DNA from: Episyrphus balteatus
Lineage: Eukaryota; Arthropoda; Insecta; Diptera; Syrphidae
Length of the DNA stretch: 64,000 bases
Reading direction: 5' to 3'
NCBI RefSeq assembly: GCF_945859705.1
Contig: NC_079136.1
Location: 121,523,028-121,587,027 of the forward strand
Below, in pieces: positions 34,701-44,200 of the stretch. Positions within the stretch are counted from its first letter, which is position 1. Each line of letters opens with the position of its first letter. The notes beneath the pieces are model-generated. The model was not told the DNA's origin, did not search any database, and was given only the letters and a program-made list of their open reading frames with translations. The position numbers were made by a program, and so were the translations under genes.

Positions 34701-36761
34701 TTTTCTTTTTTTTTCTGTTCCAATTCCTTAGCGCCAGAACGTACGATGAGCTCGGCATCGCTAGAAGATGTATTAGCCTCGCTTTTGGGATTACCAACAA
34801 CGCAGGTGCCGGCCACCAATGAAACATTCAGGTCCACAGGTATGAACCTGTAAGTTTTGTTCCAAAAAAAAAAAACAGACAACAAAAAAAACTATTTATT
34901 TTATACATTTTTTGTTTGAAACTTTTTATTTATTATTAACAAAAAGAAAAAAAAAATATACAACATTAAAAGACAACATGTGTTTCTTTTTTGTATAATA
35001 TCGATGTGTGTGTGTGTGTTTGTTTAAATTCTCATCTATGTGTATTAGATGCGGGCATCAAAGGGTGGTTAAAATCGAACTTCTCTTCAACTCCATCTAT
35101 TGGAAAAAAAGAGAAACAAACAAAATTGTGTATCGATATTTCCTCCCGCTTGAGACCCCGCCGCCGCCCACAAGCAAGCGCTTTTCTTGTCTAGCTTTAC
35201 AAAATTTACAAAAAGAAGACGCAATTACAACAGAAAATATTTTTTTGTTCCAACTTCAGAAAACAACATTTAATTTTTTATAATTTTGCTACATTTTCTT
35301 AATTTGCGTGTGATACTCAGATGTGTGCTATTAATAGAGGGCGCTGCCAGCATGATCAGCCAATTTTTTTCAGTTTTAGTTTTTCTTTTTTTTTGGTTCT
35401 CTTTCTCTCTGTCTTTCCATCGCATATTTTTCAAAAAAAAATCTTATTTTATTTCTTTGTGGTCTCCGCGCTTGTTTTCGGAAACTCTTTCTTATTTCTT
35501 TCTTACAGGCGATTCAGCTAGTGAGGCTGCCCATACACGCATGACAACATCCGCTTCGCCAAGCAGCTTACAAGTAGTCGATCAGCAGGCCCGCTTCCGT
35601 CGTCGCAGTGAAGGTGACGCCCAGCGTCAGAAGGAACAACAACAGCAACAATACCTAAAGCAGCAGCAGGTTTTGCAAACACTCAAAAACGCTAACCAAA
35701 AGCCATCACAAACAGCAGTGACATCCTCCAATAACAACTGCCATCCCGAACCACCCCGCAGAATCAGTCTGGACTCGAGCGAGTCGAAAACCACGTCTGA
35801 GTTGCAGATTAAATGCCGCAACACGAAATGCGACCAAGCCACTACCGCGGTCGATGCCAAAAAATTCTACAAGAGTTGCCACAACTGCTCACATCTTTAC
35901 TGCTCTCGCGAGTGTCGACGCATTCACTGGGAGAAACATCGCAAGGCTTGCCTGCATTCGCGAGCATCCAACCTGTGTCGGCAGGTTCTGTCCACCTGCA
36001 AAGATGACGTCGATACTCAGCGTCACCTTAGCCTCCTCGCTCGCAAAGGCTACCTCTCCCAGGGCCGCGGTGTTGTTAGGGCCCTATTCCGCAGCGCTGA
36101 ATCTGCAGAAGGCTTTATCAGAAATGGCTTTCAGTGTATGGGAGAGGCATCATATGTTCGTTGGCCTGATCTAATGCCTGCCGAGATGGGATTGGAACTG
36201 TATTCGGAACTACTCAAACTCAGTACCGAATACAAGCCCGATTCAAAAATGCTTATATATGTGGCAATTTGTGTGGTATCCGAGGCACCGGGTAGTTCTA
36301 CGGCAGCTGTCAAATGGGAACGTCAGTTGGTGTCACGTTGTGCCAAATTAAAGCTATGCAAATCCATCCTTACAGAATTGGAGAATTCCCAACAACAAAT
36401 TGTTATGGTTCCCGAACCAGCAACCGAAATACTCATTCTGACATTTAATCCGTCGAAATGTTCCAATCCATCTCAGCGCGAGGTCATCCTAACGAATATT
36501 TTGACAATTTTAAGTCGACGAGGTGTTATGCTGAAAAAACATTATCCCGAAATTCATTTGCGATTACAAACTTATGCTGATGGTCAAACGGATCGTTTTA
36601 ATGCAGTGACTTTGCACCCGAGAGACTCACAAACGGGACAAGGATTTGTTTGTATAATAATGCCATTGCAAAGTGATGGTGAAATTATTAAGCTGCCATG
36701 TTCGGATAGTGGAAATAAGGTCAGTACAATTGATGTGGGTGAGGAGTTAATGGAGAGTTGA
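16473..36761 (+). CDS. MYND-type zinc-finger protein resembling apical junction AJM-1/AJM1 (3' five exons)
   Basis: Exons 16473-17074, 17141-17305, 29264-29478, 34732-34839 and 35509-36761 join with consistent phases (0/2, 2/2, 2/1, 1/1, 1/stop), all GT-AG, giving 780 codons. The 5' end is missing: there is no ATG before the first acceptor, and upstream exons are outside or at 938. The first exon has a conserved-looking helical block (RVQASLQRLNIPDWFRQYN) then Ser/Gly-rich linker. The junction KCWLESSFVG crosses into exon 3. The last exon carries Gln-rich linker then a MYND-like finger: CRNTKC, CHNC, YCSREC, HWEKHRKAC. About 280 residues of folded-looking domain follow to the end. MYND fingers bind proline-rich peptides. 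The finger plus long C-terminal domain recalls the AJM-1/AJM1 apical-junction family, where Drosophila members are poorly studied. That assignment is from memory and moderate. The long introns are full of transposons. Confidence 0.85.
17075..17140 (+). other. 66-nt intron that is in frame and free of stops
   Basis: GT at 17075, AG at 17139-17140, T-rich inside. Length is exactly 22 codons and the surrounding frame reads straight through without a stop. Retention would insert 22 hydrophobic and aromatic residues between HER and LASS. Splicing is still the better model, because the inserted residues are mostly Phe from a T run. Confidence 0.7.
17306..18239 (+). other. Start of the 12-kb intron (17306-29263), no feature seen
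   Basis: AT-rich intron sequence after the strong donor AAG|GTGAGT. The small frame at 17485-17697 has no domain pattern. Confidence 0.5.
18240..18720 (-). repeat. Diverged copy of the 305-bp satellite family
   Basis: Shares the phrases CAGCAACCAGA, GTTCATTGTGAACTCGTATC, TGTAAACCAAAACTTGTTTC and GACTTTGATCCGAAAATAT, and AAGGGGTTAACC on the opposite strand sense, with the arrays at 33.2-33.9 kb (same orientation) and 39.9-41.1 kb (reverse orientation). Confidence 0.65.
20243..20430 (+). mobile_element. PIF/Harbinger transposase N-terminal fragment
   Basis: Reading from 20243, about 60 codons give VLGDPENVLAIAAAFYLLKK, then a basic stretch, then IHPHENRMQH and LYSNLY. Known PIF/Harbinger (HARBI1-like) transposases start with an acidic, Ala-rich helix, a Lys run and an HPxNxxR..G/Q..LY motif in the same order, so this is a decayed 5' coding fragment. 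It stops resembling the family at the CT-rich microsatellite near 20419. It is preceded by TCTAG, which could act as a splice acceptor in a phase compatible with exon 17141-17305, so use as a cassette exon is not excluded. Confidence 0.45.
20419..20445 (+). repeat. CT-rich microsatellite
   Basis: A run of TCTCTC dinucleotides with one G interruption. Confidence 0.7.
21538..21658 (+). repeat. Minisatellite of ATTCTG/CTCTG units
   Basis: About eight copies of a 14-16 bp unit of the form CAAAATTCTG(CTTTT), with two longer phrases repeated whole (CATAATTCTGTTTTACAAAACTCTG occurs twice, at about 21575 and 21630). Confidence 0.7.
21691..21965. mobile_element. TTA-target MITE, left end damaged
   Basis: Same family as the element at 22032-22303: shared GGTGAATA.AAAATTTT, AATGGGCTCTGGGACCTGG, GGTTAACTATTTAACGCAATTC. 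The right end reads CACAGCC followed by TTA (21966-21968). The left inverted repeat is missing or rearranged. Confidence 0.6.
22032..22303. mobile_element. PIF/Harbinger-type MITE, 272 bp, TTA target duplication
   Basis: Ends GGCCGTGTGTGA and TCACACGCGGCC are inverted repeats with one mismatch, bracketed by TTA at 22029-22031 and 22304-22306. A 3-bp TWA duplication is the mark of PIF/Harbinger elements. The inner inverted arms contain GTTAAC..CCGTGTA repeats. No coding capacity. Confidence 0.75.
25710..25759 (+). repeat. (CAGA)n microsatellite
   Basis: About ten CAGA tetranucleotides inside the foldback element, followed by the phrase GGACCCACTTTTTTGGCAT. Confidence 0.85.
26303..26372 (+). 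repeat. tRNA-like (SINE-type) sequence
   Basis: GGTAGCACGTTGGTAGAGCA resembles a Pol III A box with its D-arm context. ATTTCGATCCC, about 40 bases later, resembles a B box (GGTTCGANTCC). A full tRNA cloverleaf cannot be drawn, so this is more likely a SINE head or tRNA-derived relic than a tRNA gene. Confidence 0.4.
26592..27530 (+). other. Intron sequence between repeats
   Basis: No coding signal. The phrase CCCGTGACA recurs three times (about 27353, 27378, 27469), with CCACTTGTGACA past the ribozyme array (28802), so the array interrupts a locally repetitive stretch. Confidence 0.4.
27657..27729 (-). ncRNA. Type III hammerhead ribozyme, unit 1
   Basis: Reverse complement of the fold described for 28575-28647, base for base: stem III, GUC cleavage triplet, stem I, CUGAUGA, stem II, GAAA, stem III. 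Antisense to the surrounding host gene. With its twin 315 bp away, self-cleavage of a minus-strand transcript would release a 315-nt monomer. Confidence 0.88.
27972..28044 (-). ncRNA. Type III hammerhead ribozyme, unit 2
   Basis: Identical to the ribozyme of unit 1, exactly 315 bp away. All core residues are present. Confidence 0.88.
28277..28332 (+). ncRNA. Truncated hammerhead ribozyme at the inversion junction
   Basis: Keeps the stem I loop segment, CTGATGA, stem II and GAAA, but lacks the 5' half of stem III, the GUC triplet and the 5' strand of stem I, because the inversion joint cuts through the stem I loop. It should not cleave on its own. Confidence 0.8.
28575..28647 (+). ncRNA. Type III hammerhead ribozyme, plus-strand copy inside the host intron
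   Basis: Fold by eye: stem III AUAAGGCG (28575-28582) with CGCUUUAU (28640-28647), 8 bp including one G-U. The GUC triplet ends at C28584, so the predicted cut is 28584/28585. Stem I is UUAG (28585-28588) with CUAA (28605-28608). The core is CUGAUGA (28609-28615). Stem II is GCCCA (28616-28620) with UGGGC (28631-28635). GAAA is at 28636-28639. All invariant hammerhead nucleotides are present. The stem I loop (GGTACGACAG, 28593-28602) and the stem II loop (CTGTCGTACC, 28621-28630) are perfect complements. The ribozyme is sense to the MYND-finger gene, about 620 nt before the acceptor at 29263. Confidence 0.9.
28699..29263 (+). other. End of the 12-kb intron
   Basis: AT-rich intron sequence ending in a poly-T tract and TTTAG acceptor. 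No other feature seen. Confidence 0.5.
29479..33100 (+). other. Intron 29479-34731, AT-rich first part
   Basis: Very AT-rich with long A and T runs. Short frames near 30193, 30703 and 31535 are low-complexity. No gene or clear repeat seen. Confidence 0.5.
33240..33875 (-). repeat. 305-bp satellite family, about two copies, reverse orientation
   Basis: Two degraded units in tandem. Shared phrases include GATGTATCACTC.ATCGA, AACCAGACCTCG, CTGTTCATTGTGAAC, TGTAAACCA.AACTT and TCTGC.TCCGAA. They are the reverse complement of the array at 39865-41078. Confidence 0.75.
34993..35022 (+). repeat. (GT)n microsatellite in the last intron
   Basis: A GTGTGT run within the 669-nt intron 34840-35508. Confidence 0.7.
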
Positions 36762-36790
36762 TTAAACTTGTAAGGTGCTTTTTCTACAAA

Positions 36791-36796
36791 AATAAA
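36791..36796 (+). terminator. Polyadenylation signal of the MYND-finger gene
   Basis: AATAAATAAATG lies 30 bp after the TGA stop (36759-36761). Further AATAAA-like hexamers occur in the AT-rich DNA downstream, so longer 3' UTRs are possible. Confidence 0.55.
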
Positions 36797-36799
36797 TAA

Positions 36800-39700
36800 A
36801 TGTAATAACAACAACAACTAAAATAACATCAACAATAAAAAAAAAGCACCTCTCATATTCGATATTCTTTAAGAAATACATAAATTTTTAGATTAGGATA
36901 TAAGAAGATTAATGTATTTGCTATAGTATCGTGTGTCTTCCAGATGCATTTCAGTATTTTTTTTTTCTTTTTTTGACATCTCTACATACATATATATTGC
37001 TAGATATTAAAGTTCATACACATTTAAAGACATTTCATTATTTTCTTTTTGTTAACAGTCTTCTTTTTGTTTCTTCTAAAGACTCTTGAAAGACATAATG
37101 GCTATTTCCCAACTAACAAGTTACACCCTTTATAACAATGTACTTATAAGATATATAAGAAGCTTGAACGAAGCTTTATCGAAGCACTACCGAAGCTTTT
37201 AGATTTAACAGATAGTTTCGGAAGAGCTTGTATAGCTCTTTTACAAGTCTTATCGAAATTAAAGAAACAATGCAATTGACAGTCGGAAAGAAACGGTTCG
37301 TTCGGTTTTGACAGTAGCTTCCATTCCTGTCCGTCTATTATAGTTGGGCCTTAAAGCCAGAACTATAATTGATTGAAACGGAGGGGAACAGCGCTCGCAA
37401 CCGCACTCGACGGATGAAAACTTATCGAAAATACAAAGAAAACAACAACAATTGACAGTAGCTTCTGACTCCATCCGCCAATTATGGTTCTGGCTTAAGA
37501 CTCCTATAAATATTCTTAGCAACAGTCGATAGAGTTATTCGTTCCTATAAGTGCACAAAAGAATACTTATTGCATTATAATATAATAATGCTTGCGAAAG
37601 AAGACCTAAAGGAATCCGTTTACACTCCAATACCACTTCTATACGATAACTCAGAGAATATTTACTGCACATATTATAGTATCAATTCAAAAAGAATAAC
37701 GTACAAAAAATAGTGTGCAGACAGAACCCCATAAAAATTTCAGGATAAAAACTTATGCAATGTGTGTTTTTTCTTTTTTGTTTTTTTTTTGTGTAAACAA
37801 AATTCCGATTTCTTCAATTTTTATAAAACAAGTAGGTAACAGAAAAAGGGCCCCCAAATTATGTTTTGCCCCGGACTCAGTCAACTGATAACGTAAACCT
37901 CGTAAAACAAATAAGGGATTGATTGCTTGGTATTCTTCTTTATTTAAAATTGGATTAAACATGATTCCTGGTAATTTTTTTTTTTAAACACGCTTGCATC
38001 AAAACATCATTTCCTCTAGTCCTTATAACTGAAAGCTAAAAATGTCTAACTGTAAAAACTACAATCATTAAAATATTCTAATTCTATTTTCCTTTCATCT
38101 TGTCTACCTTAAAACTAGAAAAAAACTAAAATTGCTTTTATAAAAACAAAAAAAAATATTTTATTATCTTAAAGAATATCGATACACCAAAAAAACAATA
38201 AAACAAATAAATTAAATTAAATAAAACTAAACTTTAAACTTAATTTATAAAAAAAGAAAAACAAAAATTTTAAAATAAAATTAATAACTCAAAACATCTC
38301 CTTCTGTGTGTAATCGGCTAAGTTGAATATATATAAAAACCAACTAAATTATATATTACTCATTTTTAAAACCTACTTAGTAATTTTTACTAAAAAAAAA
38401 AACATATAAATAAAAATAACTACAATATTTTAAATAATTTCATAATATGCCTTAATAAATTTATATTACCAAATATTTTATGTTTATATTTATGAATATA
38501 TTTTTTGAGTTTAAAATTTATTTTATTGTTAAACAATTAGCAAACCAACTAAATTATCCTAAGATATTTACATTATATATTTAAAAGTAAAAAATAAAAC
38601 GTACAATATGAAACATCTCATTTATAACCTTAAACTATTTAAGAAATAAATAAAATTTAATTATAATCTAAATGCTTTAATCTTTTTTTTTTTTTGTTAT
38701 AGCAAAAAATTAAACTTAAATTTAAAAAAATAGAAATTCTTGTATGTCAATGTATTTTTTGTCTTACTAAGCTTAAATTTTAAATCAAATTTTATATAAT
38801 TATTTCTATTTACAAAAAAAAAATATTTAAAAAAAATAATTAAAAATAAATTTTATATAGGTAAAATATTTATTTAAAAATTTATTTCGATAAATTTAAA
38901 AACAAAAAAAAAAATTATAACAATATTTAATTAATTAAAAAAAATGCTTAGCAAAATTTTAGAAGAAATCGAAAAAATATACACTATTTGTCAGCCAATG
39001 ATCAAAATAAAAATGAAATTCCTGAGTAAATATAAACTATAAATAATAATTATAAATTAATAAAAAGCTTAAATAAATAAAATTGTAATAACTTTTAAAT
39101 AAAACAAAACTAAAAATAATATTGCTTGAAATAAAAAACTATAACATTAAAAAAAAAAATACTAAATAAATGGTTAGTTAACTTAGCATAAGTAAATATC
39201 TATTGTTTTTGTTTTTTTTTTAATTTAGTTTTTAATTATATTTATCAAAATAAAAAAATAATATAAAACAAATTTGAATTATTTATGATAATAAGTACAT
39301 GTAGTATATATTGTAAAAAAAAAAAAAAAAAAAAAACAAGAAAACAGAAAAACAAAAAGAAAATATAAAAAACAATAATTATTTATATAGCTAAAATAAA
39401 ATTTAAGTTATTTAAGAGAATTAAGCAAAACTCATGATCATCCAAATAAAATTATTTATATATAGATAAGTTTGACTTATTTATTATTTTATTTACTAAC
39501 GTTAAAAATAAAAAAAAAAAAAATAACAATTATAAGATTACATTACTAAATATATAAGTTTTTAACTAAGAAGATGAAAACAAAAGCAAAGTTTAATTTA
39601 TACTCAAACAAAATAAATATAAAACAATATAATAAAAATAATCTTTTTATTAAATGAAGATGATAACAAAAAAAAATAAATGAAGGCGTTTTAAATAAAA

Positions 39701-39860
39701 CTGTATGTAAGATAAATTGAAGAAATTGTTCTTTTTATTTTGGTTCTGAACAAGTAGATGCAAAGAAGAATTATTGAAAAGTAAGTATCAATAATAAAAA
39801 AAAATTTAAGAAATGGATATAAACTATTTAAATTTTAAAGTAGAGCATAAATTAACAAAA
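36800..39860. other. Convergent intergenic region, extremely AT-rich
   Basis: No gene. From about 38000 to 39840 the sequence is nearly all A and T with many AATAAA-like hexamers. At 37259-37500 the phrase TTGACAGTAGCTTC and its neighbours occur twice about 145 bp apart, around a short palindrome (TATAGTT..AACTATA, about 37340-37371), a small repeat of unknown kind. Confidence 0.5.
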
Positions 39861-39864
39861 AAAA

Positions 39865-41078
39865 TTCCATTTCGGAAGCAGATATTTTTGGATCAAAGCC
39901 TCGAAAGAATTTGTGGTTTACAGATAAGAGTTCACAATGAACAGTCCTATCTATTTATATAAAAAAATACAAATTTATTTTTTTAGGATTTTCGGAAAAA
40001 AAAACAAGGTTAACTACTTGGGTAAAAATAATGCATCTTCAAAAAAAGTCCTCCAAATCGATCGAGTGATACATCAAAAGAAAGGCCTCTTTAAACTCTA
40101 TTCATAGCTGAAAACCAAAAGTTTCTTCGAGGTCTGGTTGCTGAATTATTTGCAATCGAAATATTTTTTTTTCTTACTTTCGGAAGCAGATATTTTCGGA
40201 TAAAACTCTCGAAACAAGTTTTGGTTTACAGATGCGAGTTCACAATCAAAAGGCCTTTCTATTAATGTAAAAAAATTACAAATTTATTTTTTTCGGATTT
40301 TCGGAAAAAATCAAGGTTAACCCCTTGCCTAAAAATTTTGCATTTTCATAAAAGTCCTCCAAATCGATCGATTGATATATCAAAAGAAAGGCCTCTTGAA
40401 CCTCTTTTCATAGCTGAATACCAAAAGTTTCTTCGAGGTCTGGTTGCTGAATTATTTGTAATCAAAATTTTTGTTTTCTTACTTTCGGAAGCAGATATTT
40501 TCGGATCAAAGTCTCGAAACAAGTTTTGGTTTACAGATACGAGTTCACAATGAACAGGCCTTTCTATTTATGCAAAAATATTTCAAATGAATTATTTTCG
40601 GATTTGCGGACAAAATCAAGGTTAACCCCTTGACTAAAAATAATGCATTTTCAAAAAAGTCCTCCAAATCGATCGAGTGATACATCAAATGAAAGGCCTC
40701 TTGAACCTCTATTCATAGCTGAATACCAAAAGTTTCTTCGAGGTCTGGTTGCTGAAATATTGCAATCGAAATATTTTTTTTTTTTCTTACTTTCGGAAGC
40801 AGATATTTTCGGATCAAAGTCTCGCAACAAGTTTTGGTTTAAAGATACGAGTTCACAATGAACAGGCCTATTCTTTTATGTAAAAAAATTGCAAAATTTA
40901 TTTTTTCGGATTTTCGGAAAAAAATCAAGGTTAACCCCTTGCCTAAAAATAATGTTTTTACAAAAAAGTCCTCCAAATCGATCGAGTGATACATCAAAAG
41001 AAAGGCCTCTTGAACCTCTATTCATAGCTGAAAATCAAAAGTTTCTTCGAGGTCCGATTGCTGAATTACTTGCAATCG
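39865..41078 (+). repeat. 305-308 bp satellite array, four copies
   Basis: The phrase TTCGGAAGCAGATATTTT occurs at 39871, 40179, 40484 and 40792, giving periods of 308, 305 and 308. Each unit also has GTTTTGGTTTACAGAT, GAGTTCACAATGAACAGGCC, CAAGGTTAACCCCTTG, TCCTCCAAATCGATCGAGTG and TTTCTTCGAGGTCTGGTTG. Copies differ at many places, so the array is not brand new. It ends about 210 bp before the stop of the zinc-finger gene. Frames inside it (about 40338-41158) only look coding because the repeat recurs. Confidence 0.9.
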
Positions 41079-41292
41079 AAGTAGTTTTTAACCGCTATAT
41101 TCAAAGAAAGACCGACGACGTACTTACGGCAATACCTATTTTCTGGTCAATTTTTTAAAACACAAAAAAAAATTTGAAAAATTTTAAGGTTATTTAAATT
41201 TTATAATATGAATTTAAATCAACGGTAAATCACATTTCTTTTTGATCACATTAGTTTCACATTTTCCATTGAATAGGTACCATCAGAATCTC

Positions 41293-44200
41293 TTATCTCT
41301 TCTTTTTATGATGCGCCTTAATATGTGAAATCTTATGTCCAGAAGTCCGAAAAGTTTTCTTACACACTCCACACTGAAACGGTCGCTCACCCGTATGTAT
41401 TCTCAAATGCACCGTCAGCACTTTTTGCGATGTATACTTCTTCCCACACACCTGACAATCAAAAGTTTCTCGTTCAGCATCATGCGTCTTCATATGATTC
41501 ACCAAAGTAGACATTAAAGCAAACTGCCTGGAGCAGGTGCTACACTGATATGGTTTTTCTTTAGTATGAGTCCGAATGTGTCGTTCCAAATCGTTGGCTT
41601 TTAAGAATACTTTTCCACATTCAGTGCATTTGTGTCCACTCTGACTTATCTGTCTAACCGATCGTGCTAAGGATTTCTTTGATGATGATGATTTCTTTGG
41701 TGAAATTGTCTTGGTTGTCACAGTTTCGATGGTTAAATTTTTATGTTTATGCTTTTTGCAATTTTTAACCAATTCAAGTTGAAGGAATTTCGGCGAAAGA
41801 TTCTTCTCAGAACTCTCAACAATTGCAACATATTTCTGAGTTATGGAATTGTTTAGTGTAATTTCTTCAGATTCGATAAAATATTCTCGATTGAACGATG
41901 GCTCAGGAGGAGGAGGATCAGGACTAGCCAGCAAACTCCTGGCATGGGTTAAAATATGCGTCTTACAATTGTCGTTGGTTTTAAATCGCTCATCGCAGTA
42001 CGGACAAGCAAAGTTTCGCTCATTACTATGAGAGATCATGTGTCGCATTAGCAAAGATTGTGTGAAGAACTTTGCATTGCACACTTGGCAGATGTGAGTC
42101 TTTTGAGATGTGTGAATTTTCAAATGAAGATTAAGGGAACTTTGCGTCGTGTAGGTTCTGAAAAAAAAGTCATGATATATTTATTATTTGGTCAACAAGA
42201 ATCTAAAAGATCCCAAACTTTACCTAAAACAAATCTCACACTGATAGGGTTTCTCTCCAGTATGGGTAGCTTCATGCTGTCGAAGATGGGATAATTTTTG
42301 CATCTTCAAACCACACACAAAACACTGATGAATTCTTTTCAAATACTCTTCGGCTCGAGAAGCTTCCTCGGCTGGATTTTTTGGTTCAATTTGCACGGGA
42401 GATTTTAAAAACTCACGAACACTATCGAATTCTTGATCTTTTGTGATGTGCTTGTGTGCGGATAAACCAGCTTTGGAGGTGAAGATTTTCGAACAAACTG
42501 GACAAATATATGAAATGGAATTTGTATGGGTCCTAGAGGAAGAACTTATAAATTAGAAAAAAATACTTGTGACCCAAGAATAGATGGTTGATCTTACTTG
42601 GTGTGAATATCTAAAGCTCGTAATGATGCAAATCGCTTATGACATTCATCAAATGCACATTTATAAGCCCTAACTGGCTTTTCATCGGATGAAATGTGTG
42701 TGTTGAGGTGGATTTTAAGGCCACTATTTGTTGAGAAACCTTTATTGCAGATATTACATGTAAATGGCTTTTCCTTGGTGTGAGTTCGATGATGTCTGAA
42801 AAGAAGAAAATTAAGTGAAATTCCAAATAGAGACCTTTAACCTTGACTCACCTTAAAAGATCATATTGCCTCTTGAATGGTTTATCACAATACACACAAG
42901 CAATCGTCCGTTCTCCCTTGTAAATGATTTCTTTGGCAGTTTTGAATGTCTTTTCTTTCTTCGGATTTATTGTGTCGACAATGGTGACCGTATTGACTAT
43001 CGGTCCAGGCGATGGTGGTTTCATAAGTGACAATTCTAAGGCAGCTGGTTTCATATCCATAATTCCCATTGATTCTTGGAAACTTTTTAGTTGTTCCATA
43101 ACCCTGGCAACATTCACACTATCATCATCTTCATCGTCATTATTTTGAAAGCAACCATCTTGCCCAGAGCAATTCTCCTTGTCTGGATGTATCATTGCTC
43201 GATGACGATTGACACTACTTAGTTTTGTGAATACACAGGGACAGAATTCACAAGCAAACATATTGTCGGCGTCGGCATTCATTGTATGGGTTCTCTGGAT
43301 GTGGACTATTAGATTGTTCTTTTGGGTAAAGCTAAGAAGAAAAACATGGAAAATGCTGTTAAGTTTATACTTGCGATCAAAAACTAAAATAATTATTCTG
43401 TTGTTGAATCAAGACGTTTTAGTTAACTCTGCTAAAAGGTTAAAAGGTATTTCTGGAAGAATTTTCTTGTGTAAAAGATTACGTAAGGAGTCGGACACAC
43501 TAATCGATAGAAAATCATTAATATCATTTACCATTCTTGGGTAAAAATGTAGTTTCTTTTTTTTTTCTGATCAAAACCATCAGGAAAATACAAAAATTCA
43601 TATTTGACAATAAATAATGGTAGAATTAATTTATTACATTTTCCTATTCCGTTTTTCTGATCGCTAGAACCAGCACTTAAGCCTAATCGTTCCACACAGA
43701 AGTTGAATGAAACGGGAATTGCAGTGGAAATCAAATTACAGCAGATTCCATCAAAATGAAATTTCTGCAGGACGTTAAATATAATTTCAAATCATCCAAC
43801 ATTGTTTAATGTCAATGAATGGAATTTCATTAATTTTTCTTTCACGAAACGAAAAAGGTGAGTTCAAGATGAATTAATTGCTGACTTCTGACCAAAAAAT
43901 GCACTGGAAAACGCATGCTTTAGGTGTATATTGTGGTAAGATGAATTCATATAAACTTTCAAAAATTAGACAATTTGGTTTGAGGCAACAAACATCTTTT
44001 TCTTGTTTTCATCCCAATTTTTAAAAATGCAATGGATGCCATTACTGCTCTAATGTGAGTTAAATGAAGACTCCTATGTTGTTAAACCGAAAGTGCTTTC
44101 GAAGGTAAAAAAACGTCATGAGCTGAAGCAATCAAGTTTAGTTTGGAACACCAAATTGGATACGACGATATTTTCGATTCGAAACGATATTTTATAAAAA

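Noticed and set aside
34645..34885. Minus-strand frames over 34.7-34.9 kb
   Set aside because: They are the antisense of the real 108-nt exon 34732-34839.
35286..35508. Open frame upstream of the last exon of the MYND gene as coding
   Set aside because: It is intron sequence ending in a good acceptor (TTCTTACAG at 35508). The residues are Phe/Ser-rich from T and CT runs, and joining from 34839 keeps the frame.
40338..41158. Similar short proteins in tandem as a gene family
   Set aside because: They are the 305-bp satellite read in one frame. Copies have frameshifts and no start or splice context.
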